NCBI RefSeq assembly: GCF_004366815.1 | Contig: NZ_SORI01000014.1 | Coordinates: 1-64,000 of the forward strand | Reading direction: 5' to 3' | DNA from: Aminivibrio pyruvatiphilus | GTDB taxonomy: Bacteria; Synergistota; Synergistia; Synergistales; Aminobacteriaceae | DNA: 64,000 bases | Shown here: piece by piece, positions 11,257 through 21,594 of the stretch | Position numbering within the stretch: the first letter of the stretch is position 1 | Layout of the letters: each line of letters opens with the position of its first letter | The notes under the pieces: model-generated | Told to the model about the DNA's origin: nothing | Database searches by the model: none | What the model saw: the letters and a program-made list of their open reading frames with translations, nothing else | Position numbers and translations under genes: made by a program

Positions 11257-12150
11257 TTACCTCCTGGCCGATTCGGGGCCGAATTTTCCGCGGAAGGGAT
11301 GGCCCATGGCGCGCCTCTGGGCGGCGTAGGCGGCGCAGCACTTGCCCGCGAGCATCCTGATCCTGCCGATGTACCCCGTCCGCTCGGTGACGCTGATGGC
11401 GTTCCTGGCGTCAAGAAGATTGAAGGTGTGGGAGCATTTCAGGACGTAGTCGTAGGCGGGAAGGACGAAACCCTTGTCCAGGATGCGCACGGCCTCGGCC
11501 TCGTACATGCCGAAGAGCTGGAAGAGCATCTTCGTGTCGGCGATCTCGAAGTTGTAGTGGGAGTATTCCACTTCTCCCTTGTGGTGAATGTCGCCGTATT
11601 TCACATCTTCCACCCACTGGAGGTCGTAGACGTTCTCCACCTTCTGGACGAACATGGCGATGCGCTCGATGCCGTAGGTGATCTCGGCGGGCACCAGGTC
11701 CATGTCGATGCCGCCCACCTGCTGGAAGTAGGTGAACTGGGTGACCTCCATGCCGTCGAGCCAGACTTCCCAGCCGAGACCCCAGGCCCCCACGGTGGGG
11801 GATTCCCAGTCGTCCTCCACGAACCGGATGTCGTGGGCGGCGGGCTCGATGCCCAGGGCGGCGAGGCTCTGGAGATAGAGGTCGATGATGTTGGCGGGGG
11901 CGGGCTTGATGATGACCTGGTACTGGTAGTAGTGCTGCAGGCGGTTGGGGTTTTCGCCGTACCTGCCGTCGGCGGGTCTGCGGGACGGCTCCACGTAGCC
12001 CACCCTCCACGGCTCGGGGCCGAGGACCCGGAGGCATGTGGCGGGGTTCATGGTGCCCGCCCCGACCTCTATGTCGTAGGGCTGCTGGACGACACATCCC
12101 TGCTCCGCCCAGAACCGTTCGAGGCGAAAGATGATTTCCTGGAAATTCAC
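11257..12150 (-). CDS. glyQ: Glycine--tRNA ligase alpha subunit
   Basis: 297 residues of the catalytic class II alpha subunit. Family hallmarks include [21 protein letters not shown] at the N-terminus, [38 protein letters not shown] and [20 protein letters not shown]. The start is GTG, 7 nt after AGGAGGG. It is co-transcribed with glyS. Together they place the organism among bacteria with the two-subunit GlyRS rather than the single-chain form. Confidence 0.97.
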   Translation of the reverse strand: MNFQEIIFRLERFWAEQGCVVQQPYDIEVGAGTMNPATCLRVLGPEPWRVGYVEPSRRPADGRYGENPNRLQHYYQYQVIIKPAPANIIDLYLQSLAALGIEPAAHDIRFVEDDWESPTVGAWGLGWEVWLDGMEVTQFTYFQQVGGIDMDLVPAEITYGIERIAMFVQKVENVYDLQWVEDVKYGDIHHKGEVEYSHYNFEIADTKMLFQLFGMYEAEAVRILDKGFVLPAYDYVLKCSHTFNLLDARNAISVTERTGYIGRIRMLAGKCCAAYAAQRRAMGHPFRGKFGPESARR

Positions 12151-12206
12151 GCGTAATCCCTCCTAGATGGAAATGCCTTGTAAAAGAACGGGAAGGGGTT
12201 CCCCGG

Positions 12207-12923
12207 TCATTTCTGATTTTCGAACATGTTCTTCATCCTTTTGCAGGCGTCCTTCCAGAATTCCCTGTCATTTCCGGACGCCGGAAAGAGCCGCTTCACC
12301 TCGTCAAAGGGGCATTCCGCCGCGGCGACCAGCCGTTTCCGCCGGCTGTCCGTCAGGCAGGCCCCTCCGCTGTGGCGGGCGCACTCCGGGCAGTTCAGCC
12401 CTTCCGCGTTCCATACGGCATCGCCGAGGGGCTTCCCGCAGGAAAGGCAGAATGAAAGCGACGGAGCCAGTCCCCAGGCTTCCAGCCACTTGCGCAAGAA
12501 GCGCCACTCCACTGCCGGGGGGTCCGCACCTTCCCTGACCAGGATGGAGGACCAGTAAAAAAGGGCGACCAGTTCATCGCAGGGAAGTCCGGGAACGAGG
12601 TGGAGGCAGAGCAGCCGGTCCCATTCCAGAAGCACCCGGAGTTTTTCCGGAGCGGCCCGGAGGGACCAGAAATCTTCCTTCACGTCTACCGACTTAAGAT
12701 AAAACCTTCTCGTTCCTTTGTAAAGGTTGAAGTTTCCCCACGAGAGAGGTTCCGCTCCCCCGCCGAAACGAACTCTCCCCCTGCCGGCGCCCGGGGCGGA
12801 AACCCAGACCGGGCCGATGCCCCTGAGGAGGAGGTAGAGGGAAATGTTCCCCTCGGGGTTGGCATCCCGGCGCAGAACAACCCCCGACCGGCGGACGAGC
12901 CCCTGGGGAAGGGTGTCGCTCAC
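12207..12923 (-). CDS. recO: DNA repair protein RecO
   Basis: 238 residues. RecO mediates RecA loading on gapped DNA with RecR. The N-terminal OB-fold begins GLVRRSGVVLRR; the helical C-terminal half has a zinc site CLSCGKPL...CPEC (about 169-192). Sequence conservation is weak, as usual for RecO, and assignment also rests on its position after era. The start is GTG, overlapping the era stop as GTGA. The protein is close to the usual 240-250 residues. Confidence 0.85.
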   Translation of the reverse strand: MSDTLPQGLVRRSGVVLRRDANPEGNISLYLLLRGIGPVWVSAPGAGRGRVRFGGGAEPLSWGNFNLYKGTRRFYLKSVDVKEDFWSLRAAPEKLRVLLEWDRLLCLHLVPGLPCDELVALFYWSSILVREGADPPAVEWRFLRKWLEAWGLAPSLSFCLSCGKPLGDAVWNAEGLNCPECARHSGGACLTDSRRKRLVAAAECPFDEVKRLFPASGNDREFWKDACKRMKNMFENQK

Positions 12924-13849
12924 GGCGACTGTTCTTTGATCCCCAGCTTGCGGAGGTCCGACTCGGATCTGCGCCAGTCCGAACGGACCTTCACCCAGAG
13001 GTCGAGGTAGACCCTGTGCCCGGTGAGGGCCTGGATCTCGAGCCGGGCGAGGCGGCCGATCTCCCGGAGACGGGTGCCCTTGTCGCCGATGATGATCCGC
13101 TTCTGCCCCTCCCGTTCCACGTAGATGGTGGCCCGGATGAAGAGAACCTCCCGTTCGGGGTATTCGTCGGGGCTCTTGTACTCCTCGATTTCCACCGCCG
13201 CGCTGTGGGGAACCTCCTCGTGGGTGAGCCGGAGGACCTTCTCCCGGATGATCTCCGAGGCGATGAACTTTTCCGGCCGGTCGACGAAGATGTCCTCGTC
13301 GTAAAAGGGAGGGCCTTCGGGAAGGTGCTTCACGATCATGGAGACGAGCTCGGGAATGCCCCTGCCCGTTTTGGCCGACACGGCCACGGCGCCCGCCGGG
13401 GAAATCCGGGCCCCGTAGATGGCGGCCACCCTGTCGGGGAGGTCTTTATCCTTCTGGCTGTCGCACTTGTTGACCACCAGCAGGATGGGGGTCTCCGCCT
13501 TTTCGAGGCAGGCGAGGATCTCTTCGTCCTCGGGGCCGACGGAGCGGTCCGAGGCCTCCACCACGTAGCAGACGAGGTTGGCGTCGTTCATGGAGGCCAC
13601 GGCGGCGTCCACGATGGTCCGGCCCAGGGTGTGCTTCGGAAGGTGGATCCCCGGCGTGTCGGTGAAGACGATCTGGAAGCCGTCGCCGTTGTAGACGCAG
13701 CGGATGACGTTCCGGGTGGTCTGGGGCTTGTCGGAGACGATGGAGGCCTTGTAGGCGATCAGGCGGTTGATGAGGGACGATTTGCCCACATTGGGCCGTC
13801 CGGCGAGGACCACGATGCCCGACCGGAAGGGGGCGCCGGCGTTCGTCAT
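12920..13849 (-). CDS. era: GTPase Era
   Basis: 309 residues. Era binds the 3' end of 16S rRNA and helps 30S assembly. The G1 motif GRPNVGKSS, switch region DKPQTTRN, G3 DTPGIHLP, G4 NKCD and G5-type VSAKTGRG are all present. The C-terminal KH domain is recognisable from REGQKRIIIGDKG. The frame is open upstream, but ATG at 13849 overlaps the cdd stop (ATGA) and fits the family N-terminus FRSGIVVLAGRPNVGKS. Confidence 0.97.
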   Translation of the reverse strand: MTNAGAPFRSGIVVLAGRPNVGKSSLINRLIAYKASIVSDKPQTTRNVIRCVYNGDGFQIVFTDTPGIHLPKHTLGRTIVDAAVASMNDANLVCYVVEASDRSVGPEDEEILACLEKAETPILLVVNKCDSQKDKDLPDRVAAIYGARISPAGAVAVSAKTGRGIPELVSMIVKHLPEGPPFYDEDIFVDRPEKFIASEIIREKVLRLTHEEVPHSAAVEIEEYKSPDEYPEREVLFIRATIYVEREGQKRIIIGDKGTRLREIGRLARLEIQALTGHRVYLDLWVKVRSDWRRSESDLRKLGIKEQSP

Positions 13850-14295
13850 GACCGGGACTCCTTTTCCAGGAGGAAGGGCGCGGGGAACAGGGCCGAGAGG
13901 CTGAGGACCGCCGCTCCGGCACCTTCCCGGACGACGACCAGCAGAGAGGGGTTGAACTCGGCGAGAAACTGCCTGCAGGCACCGCAGGGAAGACACGGCT
14001 CCCCTTCGGCCCCCGCGATGGCGACGGCAAGGGGCCTGCCTCCGCCGGACGCCGCGAGGGTCCCGGCGGCATTCCGCTCGGCACAGAGGGAGAGTCCGTA
14101 GGAGGCATTCTCCACGTTGCAGCCGGTGACGAAACCCGGCCGTCCCTCCACGAGAAGGGCGGCCCCCACGGAAAACCGGGAATAGGGAGCGTAGGCCATG
14201 GCGCGGGCCTCCTCCGCAGCCCGGAGCAGGTCTTCGGCGGGCGGGTAGTCTTCCGGCCAGGAGGAGCGGAAGGGGTCCAGGTTCAGGGAGGTCAT
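13846..14295 (-). CDS. cdd: Cytidine deaminase
   Basis: 149 residues, deaminating cytidine and deoxycytidine in pyrimidine salvage. The zinc-binding and catalytic motifs are CAERNA (proton-shuttle Glu and one Cys ligand) and PCGACRQFLAEF (two Cys ligands). The N-terminal AYAPYSRFSVGAALL motif is typical. It overlaps era by ATGA and follows the CNNM gene by an ATGA overlap. A diacylglycerol kinase gene that sits just upstream of cdd in Firmicutes is replaced here by the CNNM gene. Confidence 0.96.
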   Translation of the reverse strand: MTSLNLDPFRSSWPEDYPPAEDLLRAAEEARAMAYAPYSRFSVGAALLVEGRPGFVTGCNVENASYGLSLCAERNAAGTLAASGGGRPLAVAIAGAEGEPCLPCGACRQFLAEFNPSLLVVVREGAGAAVLSLSALFPAPFLLEKESRS

Positions 14296-15593
14296 TCCCC
14301 GCCCTCCGGGAAGAAGAAGCCCTTCTCCTTGGGCCGGAGCCGGAGCAGCTTGATCCTGTGGTCTTCCACCTCGAGGACCTCTATCTCCCAGACTTTGCCG
14401 TCCGAATGGGACCTATAGTGGACTGTTTCCCCGGGAGAGGGAAAATCCCCCGAGATGGAGAGAACCAGGCCGCCGAGGCTCTCGGCGTCCTCGGACTCGA
14501 AGGACGAGCCGAGGAAGTCGCTGAGGTCTTCGAGGCCGAGGTGTCCCTGGACGAGCCAGGATCCGTCATCCTCGGGGAGAAGGGTGGGCTTTTCCTTGTC
14601 GTATTCGTCCTGGATCTCGCCCACGATCTCCTCGAGCAGGTCTTCCAGGGTGGCGATGCCCGCCACTCCGCCGTATTCGTCCACCACGATGGCCATGTGG
14701 ACGTGGCGTCCCTTCATGGTGTTGAAGAGTTCCACCACCCTCATGCTTTCGGGAACGAAGAGGGCCTGGCGCATGATGGACGAGACGGGCACGGAAAGGT
14801 TCCCCGCGAGGAGGCTGGGGATGGTGTCCTTGACGTAGAGGATGCCCACGATGTCGTCGGGGCTCTCGTCATAGACGGGAACCCGGCTGTGGCCATGCTC
14901 CTGGAATATCTTCATGGCCTCGCTCACGGTGGCTTCCGAGGAGACGGCATCCATGTCGGTGCGGGGGACCATGATCTCGTAGACCCTGGTCTCCTCGAAG
15001 GAGATGATGCCGTGGATCATCTTCCGTTCCACTTCCTCCAGGGCGCCCGACTCCTCGCCGATGTTGACCATCTGCTCGAATTCCTCCCTGGTGACGAAGG
15101 GGTGCCGCGCCTTGAGGTCCACCTTGAAGATCACCCCGAGGCCCCGGACAATGTGGACCATGATCCACAGGAAGGGGGCGAGCAGGATGTCGAGCAGTCT
15201 GAGCAGGGGCAGGGAGAAGGCAAGAATGGAGTCCGACCGGACGATGGCCACGCTCTTGGGAAAAATCTCGCCGAAGACCACGATGAGCACGGTCATGACG
15301 CCGACGGACACGATGAGCCCGCCCTGGCCGAGGAGCATGATGGCCAGCGACGTGGCCACGGCGCTGGCTGCGATGTTCACCAGGTTGTTCGAGATGAGGA
15401 CGATGGTGAGGGCCCTCTGGATGTCCCGGAGCAGCCAGTCGAAGAACCGCTTCTGGTAGGGGTAGCGCTCCATGAGGGCCAGGATCTTCCCCCTGCCGGA
15501 GGAGGTGATGGCCGTCTCGGACGCGCTGAAAAAGGCGGAGAGGACAAGCAGCAGGATCAGCAGGAGGACGGATTCGGTGAGCAGCACGTTCAC
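14292..15593 (-). CDS. CNNM/CBS-domain transport or hemolysin-family protein
   Basis: 433 residues. An N-terminal DUF21/CNNM membrane domain (about 1-150, three to four hydrophobic segments, with [15 protein letters not shown]) is followed by a pair of CBS domains ([15 protein letters not shown]... and [14 protein letters not shown]...[25 protein letters not shown]) and a C-terminal CorC_HlyC domain. Relatives are linked to Mg2+/Co2+ efflux or sensing; 'hemolysin' in the family name is historical. The start is GTG, overlapping the ybeY stop as GTGA. The neighbourhood of ybeY and CorC-type proteins is common in bacteria. Confidence 0.9.
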   Translation of the reverse strand: MNVLLTESVLLLILLLVLSAFFSASETAITSSGRGKILALMERYPYQKRFFDWLLRDIQRALTIVLISNNLVNIAASAVATSLAIMLLGQGGLIVSVGVMTVLIVVFGEIFPKSVAIVRSDSILAFSLPLLRLLDILLAPFLWIMVHIVRGLGVIFKVDLKARHPFVTREEFEQMVNIGEESGALEEVERKMIHGIISFEETRVYEIMVPRTDMDAVSSEATVSEAMKIFQEHGHSRVPVYDESPDDIVGILYVKDTIPSLLAGNLSVPVSSIMRQALFVPESMRVVELFNTMKGRHVHMAIVVDEYGGVAGIATLEDLLEEIVGEIQDEYDKEKPTLLPEDDGSWLVQGHLGLEDLSDFLGSSFESEDAESLGGLVLSISGDFPSPGETVHYRSHSDGKVWEIEVLEVEDHRIKLLRLRPKEKGFFFPEGGE

Positions 15594-16114
15594 GACTTCA
15601 CTCCCCCTTCACCTGACCGGACGGCGGCATCGAGGAGGGCCCGCCGGATTTTTTCCTGGGCCGCCTCCATGGCCGTTCTCCGTTCGTCGGTGTCATGGTC
15701 CCAGGCCAGCAGGTGCAGAAATCCGTGGGCGACCATGAGGGCCATCTCTTCGAGAAATGCCTGTTCCGAGGGGGCGTTCTTCCGCACATACTCCGGGCAG
15801 ATGACGATATCCCCCAGGGGAAGAACGGGCATTCCCTTGTCAGGCCGGAACTCCCCGTCCTCCTCCCACATGGGAAATGAAAGGACGTCCGTGGGTTCGG
15901 CAAGTCCCCTGTGAAGCCTGTTCTGCTCTTCCATTTCATCGAGGGAGAGAAGGGTGACCGAAATTTCCGCACTCGGCGGAAGGGTTTCGGGCAGGGCGAG
16001 TTCCTGAAAGGCGGCCGAAAGAACGCCGTCCGCCGCGGTCAGCATGTCCCCCAGGGGGGCTCTACTTGCGGGATCGGCGTCTTCGCTGTTATCGAGACGC
16101 AAGTGAACCTTCAA
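15590..16114 (-). CDS. ybeY: Endoribonuclease YbeY
   Basis: 174 residues, a metal-dependent RNase for 16S rRNA 3' maturation and ribosome quality control. The zinc motif HGFLHLLAWDHDTD (family HGxLHLxGYDH) is intact, and NRLHRGLAEPTDVLSFPM is the conserved central segment. The start appears to be TTG at 16114, six nt after GGAGGAAG, giving a 26-nt overlap with pgpH. It sits in the conserved phoH-pgpH-ybeY order. Confidence 0.95.
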   Translation of the reverse strand: MKVHLRLDNSEDADPASRAPLGDMLTAADGVLSAAFQELALPETLPPSAEISVTLLSLDEMEEQNRLHRGLAEPTDVLSFPMWEEDGEFRPDKGMPVLPLGDIVICPEYVRKNAPSEQAFLEEMALMVAHGFLHLLAWDHDTDERRTAMEAAQEKIRRALLDAAVRSGEGGVKS

Positions 16115-18206
16115 TTGATTCTTCCTCCTGTTTTTTCAGTTTCTGTTCGAGCTGGTCCTTGTCCTGTATCTCCTTGACCTTCCTTGTATGATACATTGAC
16201 TGGAAGGCGTAAAGCAACGTCTGCCGTATCACGGCAAGGTCGCGGATGGTGAAATCGATGTCGTCGAGCTGCCCTTCCGACATCTTCGCCTCCACTACGC
16301 CCTCGATGGTCTTCTCGAGGTCGGGAATGGAGGTGGAGGCCCTCATCTCGGCCCTCACCGCCGCCTCTATGGAGTCCACGAGCATAAGCAGACCCGTTTC
16401 CCTCGTCCGGGGACGGGGACCGGGATAGCAGAACTGGTCCCGGGGAACGGAGAGGCCCATGCTCCGGGCCTTTCTGTAGAAGTAGGAGAGGCAGGTGGTG
16501 CCGTGGTGCTCCGCTATGAAGGCGCGGATCATCTCGGGCAGGTGGTACTCCTCCGCCAGTTCGAGGCCTTCCCGGATGTGGGCTATGATGACCAGCGCAG
16601 AAAGAGACGGCTTGAGTTCGTCGTGGATGTTCTCGTTGCCCATCTGGTTCTCCACGAAGAACTGGGGACGCCTGAGCTTGCCGATGTCGTGGAAATAGGC
16701 CCCCGCCTTGAGAAGGTTGGAGTTCATGCCGAGCTTGTCCGCCACCACCTCCGCCAGGGTCCCGAGCATGAGGGAATGGTGATAGGTTCCCGGCGCCTCG
16801 ATCTGGAGCTTCTTGAGGAGAGGATTGGACGGATGGCTGAGCTCCATGAGAAGAAGGGGGGAGAGCACGTCGAAGGCGTTCTCCAGCAGGGGGAGCACCG
16901 CGATGACCAGGGTGCTCCACCCGGCGTTGCCCAGAAGCAGGTAGAGAAACAGTTCCGGATAGATGCCGAGGTCGAAGGCCCAGCGGATGAAGAGCCCCAC
17001 TGCCGCCTGGATCAGGCCGAGAAGGAAAAGCTGCCGCCAGAGGTGTCCCCGGGAATGGATTTCCCGAAGCAGGTGGTAGCCCGCCAGGGAACTGATGATT
17101 CCCATGAGGGATACGAGCACCACGTGGAGGGCCGAAAGCCCCGTGACCACGATGCCGCCGAGGATGCTTCCCCCGAGGACCACGGGAAGGGCGAGGCCGG
17201 GGGGGAGGGTGAGGTAGGCGCAGCCTGCGAGGAAGAGGCTGCCCATTCCCTGGACGTTGAACATGGATGAAAAGTACTCCACCACCCAGCTCAGCCCCAC
17301 GACGAAGGAGAGGTAGAGCCACGGGATGTTCTGCCGGGCCGAGGGCCTGAAGCTGGTCTGGAGAAGCACCCAGAGGGGCCAGAAGGGAAGGGCGAGCAGG
17401 GCGAAGAGGATCTGCTTCCAGGGGAAGGTCACCTGGGAGTATCCCTGCATTTTCAGTATCCTGGCCACCTGGGGCGTCACCGTCTGCCCTTTTTCGATGA
17501 GCACGTCTCCGGGAGCCACGCTCCGCTCCACAGGCTGGAGGGATTCGGCGAGCTCGCCCCGGAGGGTCTCGGTAAGGTCGTCGTCTATCCGGGTAAGGGG
17601 TTGGAGGATCTCGTCGAGGACCTGGAAGATGACGTTGTTCTCCTCCATGGGGAGGGAGAGTTTCTCGATCTCTTTCCAGATGATCTCGGGCGCGGGGGTC
17701 AGGGGCTGACTGTCGCCGCCCACGCTCTTGAGAAAGTCGCTGCTGATCCGGGCGGCCTCGGTAAGGATCTTCTTCCGGCCGTCCTCGGGCATGCTCTTCA
17801 GCAGGTCGGCGAGGCCGGGCGACAGGGAGAGGGAAGCCACGTCCCCCTTGGCCATGGCCTCGATCTTGACGATGAGGCGGTCCATGGCGGCGCCGTCCCT
17901 CACGAGCACTCCGGCCACTGTCTCCCCCACCCGGGAGCGGAGCACCCTGGTCCCCTCGTCGTCGAGATAGCTCATGGGATAGAGGGCGAAGTACGACCGG
18001 GGGGAGGGATCTCCGAGGACAAAGCCATTGACCCTGTCGGTGAGGACCCAGCGCAGGAGGACGATGGACATGGCGAAGGCGATGAGGATGAGCACCCCGG
18101 AAGCGCGGAACAGGGGGTACTGTTCCGCAAAGAAGGCGGTGAATCCCTTCTTTCGTGCCTGGCCGAGGAGGTTTCTGCTAGACTGACTGTTCCCGCTGCT
18201 GCTCAT
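16089..18206 (-). CDS. 7TM-HD family phosphohydrolase (PgpH-like cyclic-di-AMP phosphodiesterase)
   Basis: 705 residues. One N-terminal transmembrane helix (about 33-52) is followed by an extracytoplasmic 7TMR-HDED domain, a block of seven hydrophobic helices (about 260-455) and a cytoplasmic HD domain. The HD motif is [12 protein letters not shown]...AYFHDIGK, with a later [13 protein letters not shown]. Listeria PgpH and relatives (Bacillus YqfF) hydrolyse c-di-AMP; that activity is inferred by family. ATG lies inside the end of phoH (29-nt overlap), so translation is coupled. Confidence 0.9.
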   Translation of the reverse strand: MSSSGNSQSSRNLLGQARKKGFTAFFAEQYPLFRASGVLILIAFAMSIVLLRWVLTDRVNGFVLGDPSPRSYFALYPMSYLDDEGTRVLRSRVGETVAGVLVRDGAAMDRLIVKIEAMAKGDVASLSLSPGLADLLKSMPEDGRKKILTEAARISSDFLKSVGGDSQPLTPAPEIIWKEIEKLSLPMEENNVIFQVLDEILQPLTRIDDDLTETLRGELAESLQPVERSVAPGDVLIEKGQTVTPQVARILKMQGYSQVTFPWKQILFALLALPFWPLWVLLQTSFRPSARQNIPWLYLSFVVGLSWVVEYFSSMFNVQGMGSLFLAGCAYLTLPPGLALPVVLGGSILGGIVVTGLSALHVVLVSLMGIISSLAGYHLLREIHSRGHLWRQLFLLGLIQAAVGLFIRWAFDLGIYPELFLYLLLGNAGWSTLVIAVLPLLENAFDVLSPLLLMELSHPSNPLLKKLQIEAPGTYHHSLMLGTLAEVVADKLGMNSNLLKAGAYFHDIGKLRRPQFFVENQMGNENIHDELKPSLSALVIIAHIREGLELAEEYHLPEMIRAFIAEHHGTTCLSYFYRKARSMGLSVPRDQFCYPGPRPRTRETGLLMLVDSIEAAVRAEMRASTSIPDLEKTIEGVVEAKMSEGQLDDIDFTIRDLAVIRQTLLYAFQSMYHTRKVKEIQDKDQLEQKLKKQEEESIEGSLASR

Positions 18207-19188
18207 AGCGCTCGTAAGCCTTCACCACCTGCTGGACGATTTCGTGGCGCACCACGTCGGAATGAGTAAGGTAGAAAAACTCGATGCCCTCGATGCCGTG
18301 GAGAATGTCCCTGACCTGCCTGAGGCCCGACTGCTTGCCCGCGGGAAGGTCCACCTGGGTGATGTCGCCGGTGATGACCGCCTTGGACCCGAAGCCGAGG
18401 CGGGTGAGGAACATCTTCATCTGCTCGGGGGTGGTGTTCTGTGCCTCGTCGAGGATGATGAAGCTGTCGTTGAGGGTTCGTCCCCTCATGTAGGCGAGGG
18501 GGGCGATTTCGATGACGCCCTTGTCCACGTAGCGGAGGAACCGCTCCGGGGACAGGAGGTCGTAAAAGGCATCGTAGAGCGGGCGGACATAGGGCTCCAC
18601 CTTTTCACGGAGGTCGCCGGGGAGGTACCCGAGGCTTTCACCGGCCTCCACCGCAGGGCGGACGAGGACGATACGGCTGATGGCCGCCGCCTTGAGCAGG
18701 GCCACGGCATGGCAGACCGCCAGGTACGTTTTGCCCGTTCCCGCCGGTCCGATGGCGAAGACGATGTGGTTGTTCCTCACCGCCTCGAGGTATTTTCTCT
18801 GCCCTTCGGTCTTCGCCCGGATGGGCTTTCCCCGGGCGGTGGTGCAGATGACCTCGGAGAAGAGGGGGGCGAGGTCCACCGCCCCCTTCTCCGCTATCAT
18901 GTCCATGGCGTAGCGCACGTCGGCCAGATAAAGGGGGTGCCCCTTTCCGGCGATCCTGTGGAGCTGTTCCAGGAGCGAGTGGACCATGTCCACCACTCCG
19001 CTGTCCGGGCCACGGACGGCGACCCGGTTGCCCCTCACGACGAGCCGGACGGGATATCGCTCTTCGATGGCGGTGATATTTTCGTCATCCTTCCCGGCAA
19101 ACCGGGACATGGAATCGATGTCCGGAAACTCGATCTCCTTGATGGAAAACCCCGTCTCGACCGTGTCGTTTACGTTATAGTTCGTCAT
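18178..19188 (-). CDS. phoH: PhoH-like ATPase
   Basis: 336 residues. An N-terminal KH-like segment (about 45-95) precedes an ATPase domain with Walker [20 protein letters not shown], the [20 protein letters not shown] motif, and Walker [23 protein letters not shown]. Members are linked to RNA metabolism and are nearly always next to ybeY. It is the first gene of the phoH-pgpH-ybeY-CNNM-cdd-era-recO block, 30 nt after the carboxyltransferase gene. Confidence 0.95.
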   Translation of the reverse strand: MTNYNVNDTVETGFSIKEIEFPDIDSMSRFAGKDDENITAIEERYPVRLVVRGNRVAVRGPDSGVVDMVHSLLEQLHRIAGKGHPLYLADVRYAMDMIAEKGAVDLAPLFSEVICTTARGKPIRAKTEGQRKYLEAVRNNHIVFAIGPAGTGKTYLAVCHAVALLKAAAISRIVLVRPAVEAGESLGYLPGDLREKVEPYVRPLYDAFYDLLSPERFLRYVDKGVIEIAPLAYMRGRTLNDSFIILDEAQNTTPEQMKMFLTRLGFGSKAVITGDITQVDLPAGKQSGLRQVRDILHGIEGIEFFYLTHSDVVRHEIVQQVVKAYERYEQQREQSV

Positions 19189-19218
19189 AGGGCCGGTTCG
19201 TCGCCGCCTTTCACCCTG

Positions 19219-20733
19219 CTATACGGGATACCCCGCACCGTCCACCAGTTCGGCCACGCCCACGTCCACCTTCATCTCCCGGGCAAACTTCCTCATGAGG
19301 AAATCCTTCGCCACGGCGGGGAACAGGACATAGCTGAGCACGTCCTCAGGCTGGAGAATCCAGGGCTCCACGGCCTTCGCAGCCGCATCGAGCTCGGGGG
19401 CGATGTTCTCGGCGGGCCTGCAGGTGATGGGCGTCTCGTCGCCGATAACTTTTTTCTGGATTGCCGGGTCAAGCTCTGCGGGAGGCTTGCCGTACTGGCC
19501 GAGGAAGTAGCTGCGCACTTCCTTGGGAACAATCTTCCAGCGCTCGCCCACAAGCACGTTGAGGGTGGCCTGGGTGCCCACGATCTGGCTGGTGGGGGTG
19601 ACAAGAGGAGGATAGCCCATTTCCTTCCGGACTCTGGGAACCTCGTTCAGCACTTCCGGCAGCCTGTGGAGGGCATTCTGGTCCTTGAGCTGGCTGACCA
19701 GGTTTGAGTACATGCCTCCGGGGATCTGGTACATGAGAACGTTGATGTCCACGCCGCCGAGGTCGACGAAAATCTTGGAATACTTCTCCCGGACCTTCTT
19801 GAAGTGGTTGGCGATGGGGACCAGCTTTTCAAGGTTGATGTCCGTGTCGAACTCCCCGCCCTTCATGCCCGCCACCAGGGATTCGATGGGAGGCTGGCTG
19901 GTGCCCTGGGCGAAGGGGGAAATGGCGCAGTCCACCACATCGGCGCCCGCCTCGAGGCCGGCGAAGTAGGCCATGGAGGCCATGCCGCTGGTGTAGTGGG
20001 AGTGAATCTGAACGGGGAGGCCGGTCTCCTTCTTGATGGTCCGGACGAGGGCGGCGGTCTCCACGGGGCTGATGATGCCGGCCATGTCCTTGATGCAGAT
20101 GGAGTCGGCGCCCATGGATTTCATGTCCCGGGAGAGCTTGGCGAAGGCGTCGAGGGAGTGCACCGGGGACAGGGTGAAGGAGAAGGCGAGCTGCAGGTGG
20201 GCCCCTTCCTTCTTGATCTGGTCCGCGGCCACTTCCATGTTCCGGAGGTCGTTGAGGGCGTCGAAGACGCGGATGATGTCAAGGCCGTTGCCCACGGCCC
20301 GCTTCACGAACTCCCGGACGGTGTCGTCGGCGTAGTGGCGGTAGCCCACCACGTTCTGCCCCCGGAGGAGCATCTGGAGCTTGGTCTTCTTGAAGAGCTT
20401 CCGGAGGGTGCGGAGCCTCTCCCAGGGGTCCTCGTCGAGAAAACGCATGCAGGTGTCGAAGGTAGCCCCGCCCCAGACTTCCATGGAATGGAAGCCCACC
20501 TCGTCCATCATTTCGGCGATGGGGGTCATGTCCGAGATGCTCATGCGGGTGGCCATAAGGGACTGGTGTCCGTCCCGGAGACTCGTGTCGGTGATGCCGA
20601 CCTTGCGGGGCGCCCCGTGGGGTGCGAAGGATTCGGCGGTTACAGCTTCAGGGACCGCCTTGACTTCCGCTGCTTCGGCCGGGGCGACGGGAACGGCAGG
20701 AGCCGCTGCCTTGTTCTTTTTTCCGTTCGTCAT
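19219..20733 (-). CDS. Biotin-dependent carboxyltransferase subunit (oxaloacetate decarboxylase alpha / transcarboxylase 5S type), no biotin domain
   Basis: 504 residues. After an unusual Lys/Ala/Pro-rich N-terminal stretch (about 5-38), a DRE-TIM barrel begins with GITDTSLRDGHQSLMATRM and continues with EVWGGATFDTCMRFL, the carboxylated-Lys region CIKDMAGI and the metal-binding QIHSHYTSGM. A PYC_OADA conserved domain follows (about 330-500). It would move carboxyl between carboxybiotin and pyruvate/oxaloacetate or a similar acceptor. There is no C-terminal AMKM biotin site; the protein ends at GAGYPV. The biotinyl carrier must therefore be a separate gene outside this window. GGAGGAG precedes the ATG. 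Which of oxaloacetate decarboxylase, pyruvate carboxylase or transcarboxylase it serves is open. Confidence 0.88.
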   Translation of the reverse strand: MTNGKKNKAAAPAVPVAPAEAAEVKAVPEAVTAESFAPHGAPRKVGITDTSLRDGHQSLMATRMSISDMTPIAEMMDEVGFHSMEVWGGATFDTCMRFLDEDPWERLRTLRKLFKKTKLQMLLRGQNVVGYRHYADDTVREFVKRAVGNGLDIIRVFDALNDLRNMEVAADQIKKEGAHLQLAFSFTLSPVHSLDAFAKLSRDMKSMGADSICIKDMAGIISPVETAALVRTIKKETGLPVQIHSHYTSGMASMAYFAGLEAGADVVDCAISPFAQGTSQPPIESLVAGMKGGEFDTDINLEKLVPIANHFKKVREKYSKIFVDLGGVDINVLMYQIPGGMYSNLVSQLKDQNALHRLPEVLNEVPRVRKEMGYPPLVTPTSQIVGTQATLNVLVGERWKIVPKEVRSYFLGQYGKPPAELDPAIQKKVIGDETPITCRPAENIAPELDAAAKAVEPWILQPEDVLSYVLFPAVAKDFLMRKFAREMKVDVGVAELVDGAGYPV

Positions 20734-20781
20734 GTACTTTTCTCCTCCATACTTTTTGTGTTATTTTCCGTGCTTTTGTTC

Positions 20782-21594
20782 TCAATCCGCCGTGAGAGGC
20801 GAAGACTTCGCTTTTTCCCAGAGCCGGTCCAGCTCTTCGAGGGTATATTCTTTCCAGGGCCGGGACTCTTCAGCCACATACTGCTCCACCCTGCGGAACC
20901 GCCCGGAAAATTTCCTGTTGGCCCTTCCCAGAGCGGAGTCGGGGTTCACGCCGAGGTGGCGCGCAAGGTTGACGGCGGCGAAGAGAAGATCGCCCACCTC
21001 GTCCTCTATTTTTTCAGGGACGCCGTCCTCCGCGGCCTCCCGGATTTCGTTCATTTCTTCCTCCACTTTAGCATACAGGGGAGAAAGATCGCCCTCGGGC
21101 CAGTCGAAACCCACATGGGCGGCCTTGCCCTGGATGCGGTAGGCCTTGGCCAGGGGGGGCATTCCTTCGGGCACGCCCGCGAGGAGGGAGGTGTCCTTCT
21201 TCTTTTTGTTTTCCTTTTCTTCGGTCTTGATCTGCTCCCAGTTCCGGAGCACCTCACCGCTTGTGTCGGCCCGGGAATCTCCGAACACGTGGGGGTGCCT
21301 GCGGACCAGTTTCTCCACCAGGCCACGGACCACGTCCTCAACTGAGAAAAGGCCCATCTCCGAGGCTATCTGGGCAATAAAAACCACCTGGAGCAGCACG
21401 TCGCCGCACTCCTCCCGGATGTCGGCAGAGTCGCCCCTGGTGACGGCATCCACCAGCTCGTAGGCTTCCTCCACGATGTAGGCGCGCAGGCTCTCGAGGG
21501 TCTGCTCCCGATCCCAGGGGCACCCGCCCGGAGCCCGCAGGCGGCTCATCACCGACACGAGCTCCCCGAAGGAGCCGCCGCAGTTTTCGTTCAT
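20782..21594 (-). CDS. mazG: Nucleoside triphosphate pyrophosphohydrolase MazG
   Basis: 270 residues with two MazG domains: the first (about 8-130) contains CPWDREQTLESLRAYIVEEAYELVDA and EECGDVLLQVVF; the second (about 155-265) contains EEEMNEIREA and DEVGDLLFAAVNLARHL. It hydrolyses (d)NTPs, limiting non-canonical nucleotides and possibly ppGpp. ATG directly follows the mfd stop codon, as expected for co-translation. Confidence 0.95.
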   Translation of the reverse strand: MNENCGGSFGELVSVMSRLRAPGGCPWDREQTLESLRAYIVEEAYELVDAVTRGDSADIREECGDVLLQVVFIAQIASEMGLFSVEDVVRGLVEKLVRRHPHVFGDSRADTSGEVLRNWEQIKTEEKENKKKKDTSLLAGVPEGMPPLAKAYRIQGKAAHVGFDWPEGDLSPLYAKVEEEMNEIREAAEDGVPEKIEDEVGDLLFAAVNLARHLGVNPDSALGRANRKFSGRFRRVEQYVAEESRPWKEYTLEELDRLWEKAKSSPLTAD

